Positions 1 to 6,203 of a stretch of 7,837 nucleotides of DNA are shown here, piece by piece. A program made the position numbers and the translations under genes. The stretch lies in contig JALQUE010000026.1 in the NCBI GenBank assembly GCA_023260815.1, positions 1-7,837 on the forward strand, written 5' to 3'. Below the pieces are notes generated by a model. That model searched no databases. It had not been told where the DNA came from and saw only the letters and a program-made list of their open reading frames with translations. The stretch comes from Roseovarius sp. GTDB taxonomy: Bacteria; Pseudomonadota; Alphaproteobacteria; Rhodobacterales; Rhodobacteraceae. Positions within the stretch are counted from its first letter, which is position 1. Every line of letters starts with the position of its first letter.

Positions 1-550
1 CGTCGAAGATGATGAGGTCGGGACGGCAGGACATCGCCATCGCCGTCATGGCGCGCTGCAACTGACCGCCCGACACCTGGTGGGGATAGCGAAAGCCGAT
101 CTCTTCGGGGTTGGGCAGACGCAGACGACGATAGAGTTCGACCGCGTCTTCCTGTGCTTCCATCCGCTTTTTCAGGCGGTATTGCACCGGCGCTTCGGTG
201 TGCTGGTCAATCAGCTTGTGCGCCGGGTTGAACGAGGCGGCGGCGGATTGCGCCACATAGGCGATCCGAGACCCCCGCAATGCGCGACGGTCACTTTCCG
301 AGGCAGTGGTCAGTTCCATGCCGTCAAACTCGATCGAGCCACCGGAAATGCGGGTGCCGTCGCGGGCATAGCCCATCGCCGCCGCGCCGATGGTGGATTT
401 CCCGGCGCCGGATTCACCGATCAGGCCCAGCACCTCGCCGCGATGGAGGGTCAGGTCGACACCCTTGATAATGTCGACCCATTGTTCGTCGGAATAGCCC
501 TGGATCTGCAGATCGCGGATTTCCAGAAGGACGTCTTTTGATTTCGGCAT
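1..550 (-). CDS. Dpp/Opp-type ABC transporter ATP-binding protein, C-terminal part missing at window edge
   Basis: This is the cytoplasmic ATPase that would power the adjacent family 5 importer. The first 183 codons are inside the window and open throughout; the frame runs off the left edge. Visible motifs are the Walker A loop GESGAGKST (residues 45-53), a Q-loop glutamine in AQSAAASFNP (Q101), the ABC signature VSGGQLQR (159-166) and the start of Walker B, DLIIFD (178-183). The catalytic glutamate should be the next codon, which is cut off. The Q-loop followed by SFNP and the spacing are typical of the DppD/OppD group. The ATG lies 5 bp after the stop of permease C, with an AAGGA Shine-Dalgarno at 560-564 inside the end of that gene, so translation is probably coupled. 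Whether this is a single ATPase (DppD-like) or the first half of a fused double ATPase (GsiA/YejF-like) cannot be seen. Confidence 0.95.
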   Translation of the reverse strand, partial: MPKSKDVLLEIRDLQIQGYSDEQWVDIIKGVDLTLHRGEVLGLIGESGAGKSTIGAAAMGYARDGTRISGGSIEFDGMELTTASESDRRALRGSRIAYVAQSAAASFNPAHKLIDQHTEAPVQYRLKKRMEAQEDAVELYRRLRLPNPEEIGFRYPHQVSGGQLQRAMTAMAMSCRPDLIIFD

Positions 551-555
551 GGGAA

Positions 556-1794
556 TTAATCCTTCAGTCCGGAGGAACGGTGCAGCATCCAGTCGACCAC
601 GAAGTTGACCGCAACGGTCAAGAGCGCAATCGCCGCCGCCGGTATGAGCGGGGTGATGTCACCGAACGAGATGAGTGTCGCGTTTTCACGCACCATCGAC
701 CCCCAGTCCGCCGTGGGCGGCTGGATGCCAAGCCCGAGGAATGACAGGCCCGCGACGAGCAGGAACACAAAGCAGAATTCCAAGCCGAATTCCGCGATCA
801 GGGGCGCCGTCGAGTTGGGCAGGATCTCGCGGCGGATCAGGTACCACTTGCCCTCGCCGCGCAGCTTTGCGGCCTCGATATAGTCCATGACCACCACGTT
901 GCCCGCCACCGCGCGCGTCAGGCGGAAAACCCGTGGAGAATAGATCACGCCGACCACGAGGATCAGGATTACTTCGGACGGGTTGAAGATGGTCAGCATG
1001 CCAAGGCTGAACCCGGTGGAGACACCCACGAGGATCGCCAGACCGACAAGCCAGCTGAGCACGTTGTTTTCCGCCTTCGCGACCACCACCAAAAGGCCGG
1101 TGACCATGGCAAAGCCGAACATGAGCCAGAAACTGGTGGTCGAGTTGGCCAGTGCGCCACCGAAGATCGACAGCATCAGAAGCGCAAAGATCAGCGACGG
1201 GATCGACATGATCACGTCCGATGTGCGCCCCAGAACCTGATCGAACCAGCCCCCGGTCGTTGCGGCAAGAAGCCCGGCCAACGCGCCGAGGACAAAGGCC
1301 ATCACGGTCCCGGCCAGCGCCAGAGCCACGGTGTTGCGCGCGCCATAGATGATCCGGCTGAACATGTCGCGGCCCAGCTGATCGGCGCCCAGAAGCATGT
1401 CTGCATCCGCCACGGCGAAGGCGGTCGAGATCACCTCGGCCTCACCGAAGGGGGCGATCCACGGGGCAAAGATACCCGCAATCGCATAGGTGAAGATCAC
1501 GAACATGCCAAACGCCGCGGTCAGGGGCGCGGTGCGCAATTCCTTGGCCATATCATTGGATGCGATGGCGATCAGGAATTCGCGGAACGCATAGGCGACC
1601 ATCGCCGCCAGCGCCAGCATTCCCGCAGCGGTCGCGACCCCGCGCAGCATCGAAGCACCGCCCACGATCCCCAGGATGAAGGACACCAGCGTCAGCGAAA
1701 AGACCAGCAGGAACCAGGTGCGTTTGTTGAAATAAGCCGCAAGACACGACGCTGCCAGAAGCAGGGTGTAATAGCCGACAACGAAGATGCTCAT
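556..1794 (-). CDS. Dpp/Opp-type ABC transporter permease C, enlarged (412 aa)
   Basis: This is an inner-membrane permease of the DppC/OppC type, expected to pair with the permease encoded just upstream. The conserved parts are an OppC N-terminal membrane segment (about 93-113), the stretch LLGADQLGRDMFSRIIYGAR (134-153), membrane segments at about 154-178 and 197-212, the EAA coupling loop that contacts the ATPase (EAAKLRGEGKW...REILPN, about 308-327), and SFLGLGIQPPTADWG (351-365). The protein is about 110 residues longer than usual. Residues 1-80 add three hydrophobic segments (about 2-21, 27-47, 53-70), and residues about 221-273 add two more inside the core domain. The reading frame and codon use are continuous, so this does not look like a frameshift. 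The start has a strong GGGAGGG site at 1802-1808, 7 bases upstream, and follows the permease B stop by 14 bp. The family call is firm; the function of the extra segments is unknown. Confidence 0.95.
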   Translation of the reverse strand: MSIFVVGYYTLLLAASCLAAYFNKRTWFLLVFSLTLVSFILGIVGGASMLRGVATAAGMLALAAMVAYAFREFLIAIASNDMAKELRTAPLTAAFGMFVIFTYAIAGIFAPWIAPFGEAEVISTAFAVADADMLLGADQLGRDMFSRIIYGARNTVALALAGTVMAFVLGALAGLLAATTGGWFDQVLGRTSDVIMSIPSLIFALLMLSIFGGALANSTTSFWLMFGFAMVTGLLVVVAKAENNVLSWLVGLAILVGVSTGFSLGMLTIFNPSEVILILVVGVIYSPRVFRLTRAVAGNVVVMDYIEAAKLRGEGKWYLIRREILPNSTAPLIAEFGLEFCFVFLLVAGLSFLGLGIQPPTADWGSMVRENATLISFGDITPLIPAAAIALLTVAVNFVVDWMLHRSSGLKD

Positions 1795-1808
1795 CGTGAT
1801 ACCCTCCC

Positions 1809-2765
1809 TTACTTCGGATGCCGCAGACGCGGATTTGTGAGAATGGCCCCGACATCCGCCGCCAGATTGAGCAGGATGAAGGTGGCCGCGAAGATCAGGC
1901 AGCAGGCCTGCACGACGGGGAAATCACGCTTGGACACCGAGTCGACAAGCGCCTGTCCGATGCCGGGATAGACGAACACCACCTCGACCAGCACCACGCC
2001 GGTGATGAGATAAGCGAGGTTCAGCGCCACGACGTTGATGATCGGCGCCCAGGCATTCGGCAGCGCATGTCGGACGATGACTTTCCAGGGCGGTGTGCCC
2101 TTGAGGCGTGCCATCTCGATATAGGGGGAGGCCAGCAGGTTGATGATCGCCGCGCGTGTCATGCGCATCATGTGGGCCGTTACCACCAGCACCAGCGTCA
2201 AGGCCGGTAGGAAAGTCCGGTGCAAAAGCTCGGGCAGGGTCATGTTCTGACTGAGGCTGGCGATGGCGGGGAACATGCCCCAATTGACCGAGAAATAGAG
2301 AATGAGAATGTAGCCCAGAAAGAATTCCGGCGACGAGATCGAGGTCAGCGTCGCCACGTTGGCCACGCGGTCGAAGACCGTATAGCGCAAAAGCGCGACC
2401 AGCACGCCCAGGACGATTGCGAGCGGCACCGCGATCACCGCGGCATAGGCCGCAAGGAACAGCGTGTTCATGAAACGCTGACCGATCAGGGTTGTCACGC
2501 GCTCGTCGGTGACGATGGAGTTGCCGAAATCCAGGGTCACCGCACCGCCAAGCCATTCGAGATAGCGAACGATGGCGGGCTTATCCAACCCCATTTCCTT
2601 GCGCAGAGCCGCAAGGTTTTCTTCTGTTGCCCCCTGACCGAGAACCGCCTGAGCGATATCGCCCGGCAACAACTCGACCATGAAGAAAATAATGACGGAT
2701 ATGACCAAGAGAATGAACAGCCCGATACCGAGCCTCTTTCCTACAAGCGTCAGAATGTCTCCCAT
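1809..2765 (-). CDS. Dpp/Opp-type ABC transporter permease B
   Basis: This is an inner-membrane permease of the DppB/OppB type. At 318 residues it has the normal family length. It begins with a membrane segment (about 11-31) followed by the family motif LLPGD (32-36), then a periplasmic region with TEENLAALRKEMGLDKP (47-63) and five further hydrophobic segments (about 102-125, 137-160, 184-202, 243-265, 284-308). The EAA coupling loop is YIEMARLKGTPPWKV...RHALPN (215-237), and VYPGIGQALVDSV (265-277) is a typical DppB feature. The ATG is preceded by AGGAGGG at 2770-2776 with 4 spacer bases. It is the first gene after the 206-bp gap that follows the binding-protein gene and is closely followed by permease C. 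The role in peptide, nickel or other small-solute uptake is inferred from the family; the substrate is not determined. Confidence 0.95.
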   Translation of the reverse strand: MGDILTLVGKRLGIGLFILLVISVIIFFMVELLPGDIAQAVLGQGATEENLAALRKEMGLDKPAIVRYLEWLGGAVTLDFGNSIVTDERVTTLIGQRFMNTLFLAAYAAVIAVPLAIVLGVLVALLRYTVFDRVANVATLTSISSPEFFLGYILILYFSVNWGMFPAIASLSQNMTLPELLHRTFLPALTLVLVVTAHMMRMTRAAIINLLASPYIEMARLKGTPPWKVIVRHALPNAWAPIINVVALNLAYLITGVVLVEVVFVYPGIGQALVDSVSKRDFPVVQACCLIFAATFILLNLAADVGAILTNPRLRHPK

Positions 2766-2971
2766 CTGTCCCTCCTGCTGCTGTGCTGGCGCGGTGGGAA
2801 TGATGGCGTCCCTACGGCCAGCCGAACAGTTTTTTTATTAGTGCTGCGCTTATACCATACCGCAACGGTAATCGGAGCCAGCTTTTGGCCTGAACGCATT
2901 TTTCAGAGAAACGAGATCGGTTCAGGCAGCGATGGACCCGGCGCAACACGCCGGGTCCGGTCTTGTGACGC
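2766..2971 (-). other. 206-bp spacer between binding-protein and permease genes
   Basis: No gene is visible here. On the minus strand, starting from the binding-protein stop, it holds a perfect 10-bp GC-rich hairpin (2934-2958), a 7-bp inverted repeat with arms CCTGAAC (2889-2895) and GTTCAGG (2920-2926), a small 5-bp hairpin with a 3-base loop (2858-2870), an A-rich run opposite the T run at 2830-2836, and the Shine-Dalgarno site of permease B. A TATAAG hexamer on the minus strand beside the 5-bp hairpin resembles a -10 box, but I see no matching -35 box, so an internal promoter is possible but not supported. Confidence 0.6.
2934..2958 (-). promoter_or_regulatory. Intra-operon stem-loop downstream of the binding-protein gene
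   Basis: Arms GGACCCGGCG (2934-2943) and CGCCGGGTCC (2949-2958) are perfectly complementary around a 5-base loop. The hairpin starts 13 bases after the stop codon of the binding-protein gene. No T-run follows on the minus strand, so it is not a classical intrinsic terminator. The position fits a 3'-end stabiliser or partial attenuator that gives more binding protein than permease, as known for malE-malF and other importer operons. The structure is seen; the role is inferred. Confidence 0.7.
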
Positions 2972-4582
2972 TTAGCCTTCGAACCACCAGCGGCTGGCGC
3001 CGCGGGCGCCATCCACCTGCCAGCTTGCCGCCAGGTCCGGCCCATGCCGGACGTTCTTGCGGCGGGCATAGACAAAGTTCGGGAAGAACGGGATCAATGT
3101 GCCGCCGTCGTCGCGGGCCAGCATGGCCATTTCGCGATACATCTCGGCGCGCTTGTCATTGTCCAGTTCGGACTTGGCCTGCAACAGAAGTTCATTGAAC
3201 CGCTCGTTCTGCCAGCGGCTTTCGTTCCAGGCCGCGTCGTCCTTGTAGGCAAGGCTGTACATGACGTCCGGCGTCGGACGCGCACCCCATTGCACCACAC
3301 ACCAGGGGTCTTTCAGCCAGACATCCGAGTAATAGCCGTCACTTGGCACACGGTTGACGGTGATGTTGATGCCAGCGGCCTTGGCCTGCTCGGCGTAGAG
3401 GATGCACATATCGACGGCCCCCGAGAACACCGAATCCGCCACCTTGATCTCGACCGAGATGCCTTCGGCCCCGGCCTTGGCCAACAGGGCCTTGGCCTGT
3501 TCGGGATCATACTCGCGCTGCGGAATATCGTCGGGCCAATAGGGCATTGCGGGCGAATGCTGGAAATCATTGCCCATCGTCGCGGTGTTGAAGGTGATCT
3601 TGTCGATGATTTCCTGACGGTTCATCGACAGTTTCATCGCGTTGCGCACGTCCACATTGTCGAACGGCGCGGTATCGCACATCATCGGCATCGTGATCGC
3701 AGCGGCCGAGGGCACGTTGTCGATCTCGATGTTGGGATCCCGCTGCAAGAGCGACAGTGTCTTGAGTTCAAGCTGCGTGATCGCGTCCACATCACCGGTG
3801 ACAAGCGCGGTCTGGCGCGCGTTCGGGTCGTTGAGGACAGTGATCACCACCTCGTCGAAATAGGCGCCCTCGAGATGCCAATCGTCGTGACGGACAAGGC
3901 TGTACTGAACGCCGAATTCGGTTTCGACCAGACGGTACGGGCCACAGCCATCGCCGGACTGCCAATTCAGGCTGCCGTCGTCATTGGCGGGGCAGATCGC
4001 GAAATGGTAATCGGTCATCAGCCACGGCAAATCGGCATTGCCTGACCCAAGCGTCACCGTGATCGAGTTATCGCCATTGTCGACGATATCGACAACATCC
4101 GACAACAGCGCCTTGGCCGCCGATGTCGACGACTCGCCGCGGTGATGGTTGAGAGACGCGACCACATCATTCGCCGTCACCTTGGCGCCGCTGTGGAAGG
4201 TGGCCTTGTCATTGAGCTTGAACGTCCATTCCTTGGCATCCGGTGTCGCCGACCATTCCGTCGCCACGTCCGGACCAAGCGAGCCATCAGGCTCGATCAG
4301 GGTCAGGTAGCTGCGGAACGTGTGGATCAGCATGATCATGGAATAGGTCACATAGGTGCCCGGATCATGCGTGTCGCCGGTATTGCCGTCATGCGACCCA
4401 AGACGGAACGTACCACCCCGCGATGGGGCCGCTTTGGCCTGCGTGGTCCACAGCCCGGTCGCCGCAGACGCCGTCAGGCCGGCTGCCATCGAATAATTCA
4501 TGAAGGACCGGCGCGACACCTTGCCCTCGCGGGCGGCGTCGGCAAGCCGGTCGATTAGAATCTGATCTTTGACCTTTGTCAT
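2972..4582 (-). CDS. Family 5 extracellular solute-binding protein, Tat-exported
   Basis: This is the periplasmic receptor (SBP_bac_5, DppA/OppA type) that captures solute and delivers it to the permease pair encoded downstream. At 536 residues the length is normal. A twin-arginine signal is visible: SRRSFM (23-28, arginines at 24-25), then a hydrophobic stretch and a likely cut after AKA (49-51). The region before the arginines is long (23 residues) and charged. The family segment ATEW...WTFKLNDKATFHSGAKVTANDVVASL lies at about 107-144, and the usual GxGPY element appears as GCGPYRL (212-218). The mature part has five cysteines (197, 213, 302, 393, 428). The start is supported by GGGAGAG at 4586-4592. 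No lipobox is seen, so it should be soluble in the periplasm. The family covers peptides, nickel, opines, glutathione and sugars, and I cannot assign the ligand. Confidence 0.95.
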   Translation of the reverse strand: MTKVKDQILIDRLADAAREGKVSRRSFMNYSMAAGLTASAATGLWTTQAKAAPSRGGTFRLGSHDGNTGDTHDPGTYVTYSMIMLIHTFRSYLTLIEPDGSLGPDVATEWSATPDAKEWTFKLNDKATFHSGAKVTANDVVASLNHHRGESSTSAAKALLSDVVDIVDNGDNSITVTLGSGNADLPWLMTDYHFAICPANDDGSLNWQSGDGCGPYRLVETEFGVQYSLVRHDDWHLEGAYFDEVVITVLNDPNARQTALVTGDVDAITQLELKTLSLLQRDPNIEIDNVPSAAAITMPMMCDTAPFDNVDVRNAMKLSMNRQEIIDKITFNTATMGNDFQHSPAMPYWPDDIPQREYDPEQAKALLAKAGAEGISVEIKVADSVFSGAVDMCILYAEQAKAAGINITVNRVPSDGYYSDVWLKDPWCVVQWGARPTPDVMYSLAYKDDAAWNESRWQNERFNELLLQAKSELDNDKRAEMYREMAMLARDDGGTLIPFFPNFVYARRKNVRHGPDLAASWQVDGARGASRWWFEG

Positions 4583-4886
4583 ATTCTCTCCCTGTTTTTT
4601 GTTTTCTGGTCTCGCATGCGATCATCTAACGACCGCCCTTGACCAGTGTTCTTCCCATTCGCTTGAGCAGGTAGCCCAAAAACGACATGCGCCAAGCAAA
4701 ACACGAATTCGTCCGAGCATCCACCCCTTCCATGGGACTGAGGGATTTTTTTCATTTTTGACCGATAGATAGAGAAAGCGGGGCCGCATGCATTTCTTGA
4801 GAAACCGCGTCGGCAGGCAAGAACTTGTCAGAATGCGACAAATTCGGGATGTGTTGCAGGCGGCTTGGCGAACGCCTCGGGGGTGG
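4583..4886 (-). promoter_or_regulatory. 304-bp non-coding region upstream of the transporter operon
   Basis: I see no credible gene here; it should contain the end of the rarA transcript and the promoter and 5' leader of the transporter operon. Visible elements are a 5-bp inverted repeat TTGTC/GACAA with a 7-base spacer (4825-4841), a TTTCT/AGAAA inverted repeat with a 2-base centre (4793-4804), the 8-bp palindrome CGCATGCG (4613-4620), an AT-rich stretch (about 4745-4760), and TTGACC at 4639-4644 and 4758-4763. The region is less GC-rich than the genes. A weak AGGCG/CGCCT inverted repeat (4858-4877) lies right after the rarA stop but has no T-run, so I do not call a terminator. No convincing -35/-10 pair was found. 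Confidence 0.5.
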
Positions 4887-6200
4887 TCAATCGCCCTCGC
4901 GGCGGGCGCGAAGACGCGCGAAATATGCGAGTCGTTTCTTCAACTCGCGCTCGAACCCGCGTTCGACGGGGCTGTAGAGGACCGGGCGTTTCATCCCCTC
5001 GGGAAAGTAGTTCTGCCCGGAAAATCCATCCTCGGCATCATGGTCATAGGCATAGCCGTCGCCATAGCCCTGATCCTTCATGAGCTTCGTGGGAGCGTTC
5101 AGGATATGCCGGGGCGGTGGTTCGCTTCCGGTCTTCTTGGCCTCGCGCATCGCGGCCTTGTAGGCGGCGTAGCCGGCGTTGGATTTCGGCGCGAGGGCCA
5201 GATAGGTGACGGCCTGCGCCAGCGCCAGTTCGCCTTCGGGGCTGCCAAGACGTTCGTAGGTTTCCCAAGCGTGCAGACAGACAGTCTGGGCTTGCGGATC
5301 GGCCAGCCCGATATCCTCGACCGCCATGCGGGTGATGCGCCTTGCCAAATAGCGGGGATCTTCGCCCCCGGTCAGCATCCTTGCATACCAGTAAAGCGCC
5401 GCATCCGGGTCAGAGCCGCGCACCGATTTGTGCAGCGCCGAGATCAGGTTGTAATGTTCATCGCCGGACTTGTCGTATTTGGCCGCCCGACGCATCAGCC
5501 GTCCGGTCAACACCGTCGTGTCGATCTTGCCCTCGACGTTCCAGGCCGCCACCTGTTCGATCAGGTTCAAGAGCGCGCGCCCGTCGCCATCGGCCATCTC
5601 GAGCAGCGCTTCGCGGGCCGGGCCATCAAGCGGGAGGGGGCGGGCAAGTTCGGCCTCGGCGCGTTGGACAAGCCGTTCGAGATCGGCCAGCGACAGCCGT
5701 TCAAGCACCAGAACCTGCGCCCGGCTAAGAAGAGCGGCGTTCAACTCGAAGCTGGGGTTTTCGGTGGTCGCCCCCACCAGCAAAAGCGTGCCATCCTCCA
5801 TATGGGGCAGGAAGCTGTCTTGCTGGGCCTTGTTGAAGCGGTGGATCTCATCGACGAACAACAGCGTCCCCTGCCCGTTCGACCGGCGATGGCGGGCTTG
5901 CTCGAACACCTTTTTCAACTCGGCCACGCCACTGAAGATCGCACTGATCTGCACGAAATGGAGATCAGTCTCGTCGGCCAGAAGCCGGGCGATCGTGGTC
6001 TTGCCCACCCCCGGCGGCCCCCAGAACACCAGCGACGACAAGCTGCCAGCCGCCAGCATAGCGCCAAGCGGCGCCTCGGGCCCAAGCACCTGCGCCTGCC
6101 CGATCACATCCGCCAACTTGCGCGGGCGCAACCTGTCGGCCAGAGGACGCGGAGCGGTGTCGGGCGCTTTGCCGGGGTCGTTGTTGAACAGATCCTGCAT
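4887..6200 (-). CDS. rarA: Replication-associated recombination protein RarA (AAA+ ATPase)
   Basis: RarA (MgsA; relative of eukaryotic WRNIP1) is a cytoplasmic, clamp-loader-like AAA+ ATPase that acts at stalled or damaged replication forks. The 437-residue length is normal. Motifs in order are PLADRLRPRKLADVIGQ (19-35), Walker A GPPGVGKT (61-68), Walker B LLFVDEIHRFNKAQQDSFLP (113-132), sensor 1 GATTENPSF (143-151), and an SR arginine-finger position (159-160). The C-terminal tetramerisation region includes YNLISALHKSVRGSDPDAALY, YLARRITRMAVEDIGLADP and a YFPEG motif near the end. The ATG follows the upstream protease stop by 3 bases, so translation is likely coupled; the Shine-Dalgarno is weak (only an AGG-like element in the end of the protease gene). 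It is probably transcribed with the protease. Confidence 0.97.
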   Translation of the reverse strand: MQDLFNNDPGKAPDTAPRPLADRLRPRKLADVIGQAQVLGPEAPLGAMLAAGSLSSLVFWGPPGVGKTTIARLLADETDLHFVQISAIFSGVAELKKVFEQARHRRSNGQGTLLFVDEIHRFNKAQQDSFLPHMEDGTLLLVGATTENPSFELNAALLSRAQVLVLERLSLADLERLVQRAEAELARPLPLDGPAREALLEMADGDGRALLNLIEQVAAWNVEGKIDTTVLTGRLMRRAAKYDKSGDEHYNLISALHKSVRGSDPDAALYWYARMLTGGEDPRYLARRITRMAVEDIGLADPQAQTVCLHAWETYERLGSPEGELALAQAVTYLALAPKSNAGYAAYKAAMREAKKTGSEPPPRHILNAPTKLMKDQGYGDGYAYDHDAEDGFSGQNYFPEGMKRPVLYSPVERGFERELKKRLAYFARLRARREGD

Positions 6201-6203
6201 CCG

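Noticed and set aside
80..541. A 153-codon plus-strand open frame
   Set aside because: It is antisense to the ABC ATPase, whose Walker A, signature and Walker B motifs are clear on the minus strand.
2828..2840. T-run on the plus strand as a terminator
   Set aside because: No stable stem precedes it on the plus strand and no plus-strand gene leads into it.
2220..2975. A 251-codon plus-strand open frame running into the binding-protein/permease spacer
   Set aside because: Most of it is antisense to permease B, the composition is charged and shadow-like, and no ribosome binding site is seen.
3044..4045. A 333-codon plus-strand open frame
   Set aside because: It is antisense to the solute-binding protein and shows the same Arg/His-rich shadow composition with no domain.
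4389..4625. A 78-codon minus-strand frame starting upstream of the binding-protein ATG
   Set aside because: It overlaps the binding-protein gene out of frame, is Arg-rich, and has no Shine-Dalgarno; considered as a leader peptide but unsupported.
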